From assembly GCF_020923495.1 (NCBI RefSeq), contig NZ_CP064048.1, positions 1,452,001-1,516,000 of the forward strand: 64,000 bases of DNA, in the 5' to 3' direction. Positions 8,898 through 17,350 of the stretch are shown here, piece by piece. Numbering within the stretch: the first letter of the stretch is position 1; each line of letters opens with the position of its first letter. The position numbers and the translations under genes were made by a program. The notes under the pieces were generated by a model. It was not told where the DNA came from. It saw nothing but the letters and a program-made list of their open reading frames with translations, and ran no database searches. The stretch is from Brevibacillus sedimenti. GTDB taxonomy: Bacteria; Bacillota; Bacilli; Brevibacillales; Brevibacillaceae.

Positions 8898-9818
8898 GTG
8901 GATATTCGGGTGCTGCAAACATTTGTCATGGCGGCTGCCACGGAGAATTTTCACCAGGCGGCTGAAGCGTTGTATATCGCCCAGCCGACAGTCAGTCAGC
9001 ACATCCGGACGTTGGAGCGGGAATTGGGAATCAATCTGTTTGAGCGGGTGGGCAAACGCGTCCGGCTGACACCGGCCGGGAAGCGGTTTCTGCCGCATGC
9101 CAAAGCGCTTCTGGAACAATGGCACCACGGCCTGGAGGACCTTCTGGCGTGGCGGCAGGGGTACCGGGAGAAGCTGCAGATTGCGGTTTCTCCGATTATT
9201 GCCCGCACGCGGTTGTCCCATTTGATTCACCGCTATACCAAGCTGTATCCGGACGTGGACCTCTCCATTAAAATCGCTGACTCCGTGGAGATCGGTCCCA
9301 TGGTGCAGAGCGGGCAGGCCGATCTCGGGCTGACGCGAATGGTCCCGGGCGAACTTACGCTGCATACATACAGGCTGTACGAAGATCCGGTCGTGTTTGC
9401 CGTTCCCCACAGCGGCGGAGATATGGAGGCCCCGCTGCCCGACTGGGAGCAGGAACTGCAAACCAAACGGCTGCTGACGCACAATCACCCCGGCTACTGG
9501 GACGATCTGCTGCTGTTGCTGAGGCAGCGCGGACTGTCGCTGAGGACGATGGCTGTTTCCCAGGTGGACATTACCAAGGCGTTTATTGAGGAAGGGTTGG
9601 GCGTCTCTTTTCTGCCCCGCTCGGCCATCAGCAGGGAGTTGTTTGAAAACCGTTTTATGGAACTGCCCACGCCGGGCCTGACCATTCCGAAGGTGGCGAC
9701 CTACCTGGTGCTGCCGAAGAGAAAAGGGAAAGGAAGCGAACCGGTCCAGCGCTTTGTCGACATCCTGGCCGCCTTGTACCCACCGCTGCCAGAGGTGCAC
9801 GGGGCGGGCCGGGCGTGA
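8898..9818 (+). CDS. LysR-family transcriptional regulator, CitR-like by context
   Basis: This 306-residue protein has the LysR winged helix at residues 1-60 (DIRVLQTFVMAAATENFHQAAEALYIA... TVSQHIRTLERELG), a linker helix and a periplasmic-binding-protein-like effector domain (about 88-300). GTG 8898 follows AAGGAGG by seven bases. A citrate synthase gene lies 153 bases downstream on the same strand. In B. subtilis CitR, a LysR protein, represses the adjacent citA, although there the two genes diverge. The LysR family is certain; regulation of the neighbour is an inference. Confidence 0.9.
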   Translation: MDIRVLQTFVMAAATENFHQAAEALYIAQPTVSQHIRTLERELGINLFERVGKRVRLTPAGKRFLPHAKALLEQWHHGLEDLLAWRQGYREKLQIAVSPIIARTRLSHLIHRYTKLYPDVDLSIKIADSVEIGPMVQSGQADLGLTRMVPGELTLHTYRLYEDPVVFAVPHSGGDMEAPLPDWEQELQTKRLLTHNHPGYWDDLLLLLRQRGLSLRTMAVSQVDITKAFIEEGLGVSFLPRSAISRELFENRFMELPTPGLTIPKVATYLVLPKRKGKGSEPVQRFVDILAALYPPLPEVHGAGRA

Positions 9819-9904
9819 AGGGACAAATCAACGACCTGCCGGGGAGTGAAATTGATTACGGTTTTTAATTGGTATACCTGGATTATTCTATTTCCCTTAT
9901 CGTT

Positions 9905-9929
9905 TTTGTATCGATATACTGATTACAAA
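9905..9929 (+). promoter_or_regulatory. Inverted repeat upstream of citrate synthase gene
   Basis: TTTGTA and TACAAA are separated by 13 bp in an AT-rich spacer between the LysR gene and the citrate synthase gene. The size and dyad suit a LysR-type binding site, but this is not demonstrated. Confidence 0.4.
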
Positions 9930-9971
9930 GAGAATGGACACGAACAGACTGAAGAAGAAGGAGTGGTGTGG

Positions 9972-11075
9972 ATGAGTCAACAGCATACATTAGCCATTGG
10001 GTTGGAAGGCATTGCGGTCGCTGAAACCGACCTCAGCCTGGTGGACGGCCTTAATGGCCTGCTCGTCTACCGCGGCCATTGGGCGCGCGACCTGGCGATC
10101 ACCCATACGTTTGAGGAAGTGGCCCATCTGCTGTGGTACGGCCATCTGCCCAACGAACAGGAGTTGGCCGAGCTGAAGGGCAAACTGAAGGAAAACCGGG
10201 AACTGCCGGACCACGTCAAGCGCATTCTCGACCTGATCCCGGCCGAGGTGGACATGATGAGCGTGCTGCGCACCGGCGTATCCGCACTGGGCAGCGCCGA
10301 TTACAGCTGGCCGCCGACGCTGGACCAGGTCATTTCCCTGACGGCGAAGATGCCGACAATCGTGGCGTACCGCTACGCCCGCCTCAACGGCCGCGAGCCG
10401 CAAGAACCCAATCCCGCTCTGGATCACACGGCCAACTACCTGTACATGCTGAAAGGACAGGAGCCCAACCCGGCTCATGTGCGCGCGCTGGACGCCTACC
10501 TGATTCTGACGCAGGAGCACGGCATGAACGCCTCCACGTTCTCGGGACGCGTTGTCAGCTCCACCCAGTCCGACCTGATTTCGTCGATCACGGCCGCCAT
10601 CGGCGCGCTGAAAGGACCGCTGCACGGCGGCGCACCGTCCGAAGTGACCGAGATGATCGAAGCGATCGGCACCAAGGAAAACGCCGAACCGTGGATGCGC
10701 GCCAAGCTGGAAAAGGGAGAACGCCTGATGGGCTTCGGCCACCGCGTGTACAAGACCGTCGATCCGCGCGCGACCGCGCTGCGCGTCGTGGCGTCGCAGC
10801 TCTCTGGCGACGACCCGTGGTTTGACCTGGCGACGCACGTGGAACAGGTAGGGTTGAAGCTGCTGGAGGAATACAAGCCTGGCCGCAAGCTGAACACCAA
10901 TGTGGAGTTTTTCGCCGCTGCAGTCATGCGGGCAGTGGGCCTGGACGATACCCTGTTCACGCCGACCTTTGCCGTCAGCCGTGTCGTCGGCTGGAGCGCT
11001 CACATCCTGGAGCAGGCCAAAAACAATCGAATCATTCGTCCGCAGTCGAATTACACCGGTCCGATGCCGAAATAA
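9972..11075 (+). CDS. citA: Citrate synthase, CitA-like
   Basis: The enzyme condenses oxaloacetate and acetyl-CoA to citrate at the entry of the TCA cycle. ATG 9972 gives 367 residues, the normal length for the short bacterial type; AAGGAG lies nine bases upstream. Catalytic histidines are His218 (GPLHGGAPSE) and His257 (GFGHRVYKT). The third catalytic position, usually Asp in an NVDF motif, is Glu312 here (NTNVEFFAAAVMR). I recall the same Glu in the minor B. subtilis enzyme CitA, which would make this a subgroup trait. The preceding LysR gene also fits CitA. Methylcitrate synthase activity cannot be excluded. Confidence 0.9.
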   Translation: MSQQHTLAIGLEGIAVAETDLSLVDGLNGLLVYRGHWARDLAITHTFEEVAHLLWYGHLPNEQELAELKGKLKENRELPDHVKRILDLIPAEVDMMSVLRTGVSALGSADYSWPPTLDQVISLTAKMPTIVAYRYARLNGREPQEPNPALDHTANYLYMLKGQEPNPAHVRALDAYLILTQEHGMNASTFSGRVVSSTQSDLISSITAAIGALKGPLHGGAPSEVTEMIEAIGTKENAEPWMRAKLEKGERLMGFGHRVYKTVDPRATALRVVASQLSGDDPWFDLATHVEQVGLKLLEEYKPGRKLNTNVEFFAAAVMRAVGLDDTLFTPTFAVSRVVGWSAHILEQAKNNRIIRPQSNYTGPMPK

Positions 11076-11114
11076 CATCGGGCCCGGCTGTTGATACAGT
11101 TTGCGCTTTTGACG

Positions 11115-11150
11115 GGAGCAGCCCTGTGGGGGTCTGCTCCTTTCATTTTG
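11115..11150 (+). terminator. Terminator of citrate synthase gene
   Basis: GGAGCAG pairs with CTGCTCC around a GC-rich loop, followed by TTTCATTTT. Confidence 0.75.
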
Positions 11151-11164
11151 GGCAGCCGCTCAAT

Positions 11165-11245
11165 GTTTCGATTGATCGTTTTTGATCGGAAAATGATTGT
11201 TAATGATCGTTTGTGGTTGTTTGTGACGGAAAAGTGGGGTATAAT
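11165..11245 (+). promoter_or_regulatory. Promoter and repeated operator-like sites of the fructose operon
   Basis: TTGTTT and TATAAT (about 11240-11245) are 17 bp apart. Immediately upstream are four near-direct TGATCG/TGATTG motifs spaced 10-12 bp (TGATCGTTT, TGATCGGAA, TGATTGTTA, TGATCGTTT). DeoR-family repressors such as FruR bind repeats of this kind, so autoregulation is likely. Confidence 0.65.
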
Positions 11246-11295
11246 GACGGTACGATTCAACATGTATTTTTCCCGTTCCGGAAAGGAGGGTGCAA

Positions 11296-12051
11296 TTGCT
11301 AACGCCTGAACGTCATCACATCATCTTGTCCCTGCTCAAAGAAAAGGATGTTGTCCGCATCCACGAGCTGGTGGAAGCGACAGGGGCATCCGAGTCGACC
11401 ATCCGGCGCGACCTGAGCGAATTGGAAGAACAGCGGCTGCTCAAGCGCGTTCACGGCGGGGCGTCTTCCTTGCAGAACAAGATTGAAGAGCCTACGGTTT
11501 TGGAAAAAGCGGTCAAACGCGAGAAGGAGAAAACGGCAATCGCCCGGTATGCTGCCAGTCTGGTGCAGGAACGGGACTCGATTTTCATCGATGCCGGCAC
11601 GACCACGTACCAGATGCTGCCGTTCCTTCCCTACGACAACATCGTCGTGGTGACCAACAGTCCCGACATGGCCCTGCAGCTCAGCAAGCGGAACATCAAG
11701 ACAATTTTAATTGGCGGTGAATTGAAAGCGGCAACATTGTCGCTGGTGGGGCGCGATGCCCTCAAAACCATCAGCCAGTACCGCTTCGACAAATGCTTCC
11801 TGGGCATGAACGGGGTCGACAAGCACCACGGCTTGACCACGCCGGACCCTGACGAAGCGTACGTGAAGCAGTTGGCCCTGCAATTTTCCGACGAGCGGTT
11901 CGTGCTGTGCGACTCCGACAAGTTCTCCCGCGTCACGTTTGCCAAAGTGGCCGACTTGCGCGAGGTGACGGTGATTACCGACGACGGCTTGTCGCAAGAA
12001 GAGCAGCAGGCGTACAGTCGATTAACAAATCTCAAAGTGGTGAAAGCATGA
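11296..12051 (+). CDS. fruR: DeoR-family repressor of the fructose operon
   Basis: FruR represses fructose uptake and catabolism genes and responds to fructose-1-phosphate. TTG 11296 is chosen because AAGGAGG ends six bases upstream and the product then starts MLTPERHHIILSLL, as in B. subtilis FruR; the in-frame GTG at 11290 lies inside the binding site. The 251-residue protein has the DeoR winged helix (20-57, IHELVEATGASESTIRRDLSEL) and a sugar-phosphate sensor domain (DAGTTTYQMLPFL, VGRDALKTI). Its stop overlaps the fruK start. Confidence 0.93.
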   Translation: MLTPERHHIILSLLKEKDVVRIHELVEATGASESTIRRDLSELEEQRLLKRVHGGASSLQNKIEEPTVLEKAVKREKEKTAIARYAASLVQERDSIFIDAGTTTYQMLPFLPYDNIVVVTNSPDMALQLSKRNIKTILIGGELKAATLSLVGRDALKTISQYRFDKCFLGMNGVDKHHGLTTPDPDEAYVKQLALQFSDERFVLCDSDKFSRVTFAKVADLREVTVITDDGLSQEEQQAYSRLTNLKVVKA

Positions 12052-12962
12052 TTTACACAGTAACCTTGAATCCTTCTATTGACTACCATGTATGGGTTCC
12101 TGCCTTGGACAAAGGGACCATACACGAGGCGCACAAAGAGTGGAAGGATGCGGGGGGAAAAGGCATCAACGTCTCCAAAGTCCTGCGGCTGTTGGGAGTG
12201 GACAGCACGGCCCTGGGATTTGTCGGCGGATTTACGGGCGCGTTTATCCGGCAGCAAGTCGAGCGGGCCGGCATTGCGCATCAGTTTCTTTCCATCGAGC
12301 AGGATTCTCGAATCAATATCAAGATCAAGGCCGACACCGAGACTGACATCAGCGGCGTCTCCCCGGAAATCCCGGCGGAAGCGCTTCAGCAGCTGTTTGC
12401 GCAGATCGACCGGTTGGGGCCGGACGACTACCTGGTGCTGGCGGGAAGCGTGCCGAAGAGCTTGCCGCTCGACATCTATCCGACGATCATGAAACGGCTT
12501 CAGGGCAAAGGTGTCCGCGTGTTTTTGGACGCGAAGGGAGAAGCGCTGAAAAGCGGATTGTCGGAACAACCGTTTTTGATCAAGCCCAACCATCACGAGT
12601 TGGGGGAACTGTTCGGGGTGGAGATCACCACGCACAACGAGGCGATCGCCTGCGGGCGAAAGGCGCTGGAACTGGGTGCGCAAAACGTGATTGTCTCCAT
12701 GGCCGAGCAAGGTGCCGTATTCGTCAACCGTGAAGTGGCATTCGCCGCGCGGATTCCCAAGCGAAAACCGGTCAATTCGATCGGGGCGGGAGACTCCATG
12801 GTTGCCGGTTTCCTGTATGCGCATACAAAAGGGTGGCGTGCGGAAGAGGCGTTTCGCTTCGCTGTTGCGGCGGGGACCACGACCGCACTGTCGGAAGGGT
12901 TTTGTACGCATGAAACAATCCGCACGTATTTACCCGAGATCAGCGTGATCACAGTGGAATAA
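12048..12962 (+). CDS. fruK: 1-phosphofructokinase
   Basis: FruK phosphorylates fructose-1-phosphate to fructose-1,6-bisphosphate with ATP. The 304-residue PfkB-family protein shows the substrate GGKGINVSK motif (37-45) and the C-terminal catalytic signature NSIGAGDSMVAGF, whose Asp is the base. ATG 12048 overlaps the fruR stop by four bases. It takes the product of the FruA permease directly to glycolysis. Confidence 0.95.
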   Translation: MIYTVTLNPSIDYHVWVPALDKGTIHEAHKEWKDAGGKGINVSKVLRLLGVDSTALGFVGGFTGAFIRQQVERAGIAHQFLSIEQDSRINIKIKADTETDISGVSPEIPAEALQQLFAQIDRLGPDDYLVLAGSVPKSLPLDIYPTIMKRLQGKGVRVFLDAKGEALKSGLSEQPFLIKPNHHELGELFGVEITTHNEAIACGRKALELGAQNVIVSMAEQGAVFVNREVAFAARIPKRKPVNSIGAGDSMVAGFLYAHTKGWRAEEAFRFAVAAGTTTALSEGFCTHETIRTYLPEISVITVE

Positions 12963-12994
12963 ACACAGGGCAATAAAAAAAGGGGGGCAATACC

Positions 12995-14911
12995 ATGCAG
13001 CATCACATTCGCATTGCCGATTTGCTGAAGGCCGACACGATTGTGCTTCACCTGGCAGCGAAGACAAAAGAGGAAGTGCTGGACGAACTGATCGCCACGC
13101 TGGATGAAGCCGGTCGTCTGCACAGTCGGGAAGAGATGAAACAGGCGATTCTGGCCCGCGAGGCACTGGGTTCGACCGGGATCGGGGACGGGATCGCCAT
13201 CCCGCACGCCAAAACGGCAGCGGTCAAAACGCCCAGCATCGCTTTTGGATTGTCCAAAGAAGGGATCGATTTTGACTCGCTCGACAAGCAAAAAGCGCAT
13301 CTGTTCTTCATGATCGCGGCGACGGAGGATGCCAACCAGGCGCATTTGGAGACGCTGGCGCTGCTCTCCCAGATGCTGATGGACGAATCGTTCCGGCAGC
13401 AGTTGATGCAGGCGGAAACCAAACAGCAGGTCGTGGACATCATCTGCCGGAAAGAGCAGGACATTCACGGTGAAAGTGAAAGCGTTTCCGACGCACAATC
13501 CGGCGGCGGAGTGAAAATTGTCGCCGTAACCGCGTGCCCAACCGGAATCGCCCACACCTACATGGCCGCCGATGCGTTGAAGAAGAAAGCCGACGAGCTG
13601 GGCATTTCCCTCAAGGTGGAGACAAACGGCTCCGGCGGCGTGAAAAACAGGCTGACGGAGGAAGACATCGCCGAAGCGGCAGCCGTCATTGTGGCCGCTG
13701 ACAAACAGGTGGACATGGAGCGCTTTGCCGGCAAAGTGGTGATCGAGGTGCCGGTGGCGGAAGGCATTCGCAATGCGGAAACGCTGTTGAAACGCGCGGT
13801 GAACCGGGACGGGTACGTTTACAGCGGCGAAGCGAAGGTTGGTTACAAGGAAAAGATTGATCAGGCGAAGGCCGAAAACAAACAGAAGCAGCCCGCTGTG
13901 TACAAGCATCTGATGAACGGGGTATCCAACATGCTGCCGTTTGTCGTGGGCGGCGGCATTATCATCGCGCTTAGCTTCATGTTCGGGATTAAGGCATCCG
14001 ATCCAAATGACCCGTCTTTCCACCCGCTGGCCAAGGCGCTGATGGATATCGGCGGCGGCACAGCCTTTGGCCTGATGATCCCCGTGCTGGCCGGGTTTAT
14101 TGCCAAGAGCATTGCCGACCGCCCGGCTTTTGCGCCCGGCATGGTCGGCGGGATGCTGGCGGCTTCGTCCGGCGCCGGATTCCTGGGCGGGCTCATTGCC
14201 GGGTTTCTGGCTGGCTACACGGTAGCCGGATTGAAAAAGCTGTTTGCCGGACTGCCGCAGTCCCTGGAAGGCATCAAGCCGATGCTGCTCTACCCGCTGT
14301 TCGGGATTATGATTACCGGATTTGTTATGATGTACGTGGTGTCAGAGCCGGTAGCGGCCGCCAACGCGGCGCTGGGTGACTGGCTGAAAAACATGAACCA
14401 GGGCAACGCCGTACTCCTGGGCATGGTGCTTGGGGCCATGATGGCGTTCGATATGGGCGGTCCGGTGAACAAAGCGGCCTTTACGTTCGGGATCGCGATG
14501 ATTGCCGAAGGAAACTACGCTCCTCACGCGGCGATCATGGCGGCAGGGATGACCCCGCCGTTGGGCCTGGCGCTGGCAACGCTGCTGTTCAAGAAGAAGT
14601 TTACGGATGAGGAACGGCAGGCAGGCAAAACCGCCTGGGTGCTGGGTGCGTCATTTATTACCGAAGGGGCCATTCCGTTTGCCGCGGCTGATCCGACGCG
14701 CGTCATTCCTTCGATCATGGTGGGCTCCGCAGTTGCGGGCGGTCTGTCGATGCTCTTTGGTTGTACGCTGCCTGCGCCGCACGGAGGGGTGTTTGTTCTG
14801 CCGGTCGTGGGCAACGCTGTCCTGTACCTGGTTTCGATTCTGGCCGGTACGGTCGTGACGGCACTGATGATCAATCTGCTCAAGCGAGCAGCAAAAGAAG
14901 GAACAGAGTAA
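12995..14911 (+). CDS. fruA: PTS fructose permease, IIABC fusion
   Basis: This membrane enzyme imports fructose as fructose-1-phosphate. The order is IIA (1-150, active His71 in GIAIPHAKT), IIB (about 170-270, active Cys181 in VTACPTGIAHTYMAA) and a membrane IIC domain (about 300-635, many hydrophobic helices, GGxMAF and NKAAFTFGIAMI motifs). At 638 residues it has the usual length. It starts 32 bases after fruK behind an AAAAAGGGGGG site and is followed by its own HPr gene. Confidence 0.96.
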   Translation: MQHHIRIADLLKADTIVLHLAAKTKEEVLDELIATLDEAGRLHSREEMKQAILAREALGSTGIGDGIAIPHAKTAAVKTPSIAFGLSKEGIDFDSLDKQKAHLFFMIAATEDANQAHLETLALLSQMLMDESFRQQLMQAETKQQVVDIICRKEQDIHGESESVSDAQSGGGVKIVAVTACPTGIAHTYMAADALKKKADELGISLKVETNGSGGVKNRLTEEDIAEAAAVIVAADKQVDMERFAGKVVIEVPVAEGIRNAETLLKRAVNRDGYVYSGEAKVGYKEKIDQAKAENKQKQPAVYKHLMNGVSNMLPFVVGGGIIIALSFMFGIKASDPNDPSFHPLAKALMDIGGGTAFGLMIPVLAGFIAKSIADRPAFAPGMVGGMLAASSGAGFLGGLIAGFLAGYTVAGLKKLFAGLPQSLEGIKPMLLYPLFGIMITGFVMMYVVSEPVAAANAALGDWLKNMNQGNAVLLGMVLGAMMAFDMGGPVNKAAFTFGIAMIAEGNYAPHAAIMAAGMTPPLGLALATLLFKKKFTDEERQAGKTAWVLGASFITEGAIPFAAADPTRVIPSIMVGSAVAGGLSMLFGCTLPAPHGGVFVLPVVGNAVLYLVSILAGTVVTALMINLLKRAAKEGTE

Positions 14912-14940
14912 ACACAGAAAAAACAAGGAGTGGATGAAAC

Positions 14941-15201
14941 ATGCTGACCAAAACATTCGTCATTCAAAACCCGACAGGGATGCACGCACGTCCCGCTTCG
15001 CTGTTTGTGCAAAAGGCGACGTCGTTTAACTGCGAGATCAACCTCATCAAAGGCACGAAAAAAGTGAACGGCAAAAGCATTATGGGCGTGATGACCCTGG
15101 GCTTGGCCAAAGGCGACGAAATCACGCTGGAAGTAAGCGGCGAACAGGAACAGGCGGCCATGGAGGAACTGGGCAAAATCCTCGAAATGGTGCACGAATA
15201 G
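14941..15201 (+). CDS. ptsH: HPr phosphocarrier protein
   Basis: HPr passes phosphate from Enzyme I to the IIA domains. The 86-residue protein keeps His15 (NPTGMHARPAS) and the regulatory Ser46 (VNGKSIMGVMTL), so it could also be phosphorylated by HPr kinase and take part in CcpA-type catabolite control. Lying 29 bases after fruA, it is the last gene of the fru operon; no ptsI is nearby. It may be a dedicated HPr or the only one; this cannot be decided from the window. Confidence 0.93.
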   Translation: MLTKTFVIQNPTGMHARPASLFVQKATSFNCEINLIKGTKKVNGKSIMGVMTLGLAKGDEITLEVSGEQEQAAMEELGKILEMVHE

Positions 15202-15249
15202 AAAACGCACATGGGACTCTCCGGATGGGGAGGGTTCCTCAGACCGCCT

Positions 15250-15287
15250 AAAAACTCCCTCTTCTGCAAGCGCAGAGAGGGAGTTTT
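15250..15287 (+). terminator. Terminator of the fructose operon
   Basis: AAAACTCCCTCT and AGAGGGAGTTTT form a long stem with one bulge and a GC-clamped loop (CTGC/GCAG). The symmetry means it could act in both directions. The 15202-15520 interval holds this hairpin and the one at 15449; no gene is seen. Confidence 0.85.
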
Positions 15288-15448
15288 GACACATTTGCGC
15301 ATATATGCGCAGTAAAAGAAGCGGCCCGTAGCAGCGCGAAGCTCTTTTCTCCTCGTTTCTCCACAGACAGTTGTTGGCACCGGGCCAACGCAGCCTCTAT
15401 CTCTTCACTAAATTGAAAAATCGAATAAAATCGTAATTTTTACAGAAA

Positions 15449-15489
15449 AGCGTGTAGATCTTGTACTTTGGGTACTTAGTCTACACGCT
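15449..15489 (-). terminator. Terminator hairpin of the M23 peptidase gene
   Basis: AGCGTGTAGA pairs with TCTACACGCT, with further GTAC/GTAC pairing inside. On the minus strand it is followed by TTTTCTGTAAAAATT. The stem sequence shares AGCGTGTAGA with one end of the MITE-like elements in this window, which may be chance. Confidence 0.7.
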
Positions 15490-15520
15490 GAGCCAGATAG
15501 TACGCTGCTTGGATTATATA

Positions 15521-16348
15521 TCACTTGTTATTCGATTTTTTCATTTTGTTCTTCTTCTCTGCTTTCTCTTTTGCTTCTTTGTTTAGTTTTTCAATATCTT
15601 TGTCCGTTACATTAAAGTGCTTCTTAAAGTTAGTCAATGTCCTATCTTCTGGATTATTCTCGTCCATCCACTGGTTAAACTTATCTTCCCCAACGTAGTC
15701 TATCAAAATTTGATCAATAAAATATTCAGGGTTATCATACTTAAAATCAATTTCGATGTGATCGCTATGTTCGCTTTCATCGGCCATTAATGATCTAAAT
15801 TGATTTGGCCAGAAATATTTTGGATTTATTGTATCTGAGTAATCTGGGGTTGTATCATTCCCATTGTTTACATCAAAGTGCAAGTGATAACCTCTTCCAT
15901 CCTCCTCTCCTGGTGCCCCTGTATTACCTGATTCAGCAATTTCTTCTCCCCTACTTACATAATCATATTTGCCAACATAGTAGTCGTTTAGATGAAGATA
16001 TCGCGTAATGAGGTTATTTCCATTTGGATCCTTATCATTATGTTTGATTGTTACATACTTAGCTCGAGGAGATGTATATATTCCAACCCCGACAACTTGA
16101 CCGTCAGCAACCGCATAAACTGGTTTAAGTTTCACTCCAATATCAATTCCCTTGTGTCTCCCATCGGAGCGGTTTTCACCGTATTCTCCGGTAATTGTGT
16201 AACTAGTAGTTGGCCATCTCCACCCCAGCGGTGCATATGGATTATCTGGATCATACATAGGGACTACATCCGCACTCTTAGAGAATGCAGCATTAGAAGC
16301 ACCAAATGATAATAAAACAGCAAACAATCCTAATGTAACTCGTTTCAC
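15521..16348 (-). CDS. Secreted M23 (LytM-type) metallopeptidase
   Basis: The 275-residue protein has a signal peptide (1-23, RVTLGLFAVLLSFGASNAA) and a zinc peptidase domain at 45-165: His65 and Asp69 (RHKGIDIG), His119 (YLHL) and the HxH pair His155/His157 (YHLHFD). Such enzymes cut peptidoglycan cross-bridges. The C-terminal 100 residues are acidic, then very Lys-rich (KEAKEKAEKKNKMKKSNNK), with no known domain. Start is GTG 16348. The gene is far more AT-rich than the flanking chromosome and sits in a low-GC island, suggesting recent acquisition. Target bond and role (own wall turnover or attack on others) are unknown. Confidence 0.88.
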   Translation of the reverse strand: MKRVTLGLFAVLLSFGASNAAFSKSADVVPMYDPDNPYAPLGWRWPTTSYTITGEYGENRSDGRHKGIDIGVKLKPVYAVADGQVVGVGIYTSPRAKYVTIKHNDKDPNGNNLITRYLHLNDYYVGKYDYVSRGEEIAESGNTGAPGEEDGRGYHLHFDVNNGNDTTPDYSDTINPKYFWPNQFRSLMADESEHSDHIEIDFKYDNPEYFIDQILIDYVGEDKFNQWMDENNPEDRTLTNFKKHFNVTDKDIEKLNKEAKEKAEKKNKMKKSNNK

Positions 16349-16367
16349 TTCTTGTCAACCCCTCTTC

Positions 16368-16423
16368 CAAAAATTATAATTTGTACCCTCATTCTACCAT
16401 TTTGTTACAAAAATTATAATTTG
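16368..16423 (-). promoter_or_regulatory. Twin near-palindromes in the M23 gene promoter region
   Basis: The 16-nt sequence CAAAAATTATAATTTG occurs identically at 16368-16383 and 16408-16423, exactly 40 bp apart. It is palindromic apart from one extra A and contains TATAAT on the minus strand. The spacing (about four helical turns) suits two repressor dimers on one face of the DNA, or duplicated -10 regions. Confidence 0.5.
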
Positions 16424-17340
16424 GAATTTCTAGAATTTTCTTATATAATATCATGCTGCAGTTGAGGGGAGGGTGAAGCAGTTAGACTTAGAAGTTCGTA
16501 GTTTCAGTAATAGCTATGGCGTACAACTACAAATAATCAAAATATTTCCTGACTGCGGAAGGGGATAACAGTTAGTGTGTATAGGTATTAGGAATTCCCA
16601 GGGTATCTGTTGGGATACCCGGCTCCAGGGGAACAAATGAAAATCATGACGAAAGTATTGTGTATGGGTAGAGAAGGACCATTAAACAATAAGCGTAAAC
16701 ACAGGGGCTGCGAATGTAGTCATTACTATCTCCTTCCCACAAGTGACAATTCTTTCACCTTTCGATATTTAAACATTGCGCAAAATCAGGTGATTTACTA
16801 GTTTTAAAGCACTTAAGAAAATTTTATTGATAAATGGCAAAAAATTAGGTAGGAAAATATGTTTTTAAAAGAGCCGATCAATAGTTATCTCATTTATTAC
16901 CGGAATTTAGAGGGTATCTATGAATAAAATGAAAAATGTGTGACTGAAGCAAGCGCCGGTGTAAAGGAGAATCAGCGCTCTGCTGGGTAGAAACCTAACA
17001 GCTCGTATGTAGAGGGGCACAGTACTTTTGGGACTGTTCTGGAACTGCTGAAGGCTTATCAAAAAGCATTCAGCTCCGAATGTCAAACAGTGAAGGACAT
17101 CGGTGTATCTCGTTTAAAAATCAGCTACGTTGGCAGATCGCGAGGAAGTATAAAGCGCTGAAAGTTTGTTCATCTTGGAGGCTTTCCAAACAGTCGAATG
17201 TGACATAGTCAGTTGGCTTATGGCAGTCTGTACCATGCCTGGAAAATTGGTTCCCCCCAGGCATGCAAAGATGTTGAAAAATAATCCATTTCATTAATAT
17301 AATTGGGAATATCCCACCAGATGGATATATCTCATTGAGA
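16424..17340. other. AT-rich stretch without a convincing gene
   Basis: About 900 bases of low GC lie between the M23 gene and the lipoprotein gene. Stop codons are frequent in all frames. A short hairpin (GGGTATC/GATACCC, 16601-16620) and a possible 54-codon frame are present. A 57-codon open stretch at 16990-17161 reads like a decayed gene fragment but matches nothing I know. The interval is best seen as degraded foreign DNA. Confidence 0.5.
16637..16801 (+). CDS. Possible small ORF, 54 aa, doubtful
   Basis: ATG 16637 is preceded by AGGGGAAC at a plausible distance and by a small hairpin. The peptide (MKIMTKVLCMGREGPLNNKRKH...) has three cysteines and a basic middle but no recognisable motif. 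Composition and context argue that it may be chance. Confidence 0.2.
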   Translation: MKIMTKVLCMGREGPLNNKRKHRGCECSHYYLLPTSDNSFTFRYLNIAQNQVIY

Positions 17341-17350
17341 GGAGAAGGTG

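Noticed and set aside
11631..12911. Long antisense frame across fruR and fruK
   Set aside because: Both sense genes are well-conserved families with proper starts.
16990..17161. 57-codon open stretch in the AT-rich island
   Set aside because: It has no start codon with a binding site and no recognisable family; it may be a decayed fragment.
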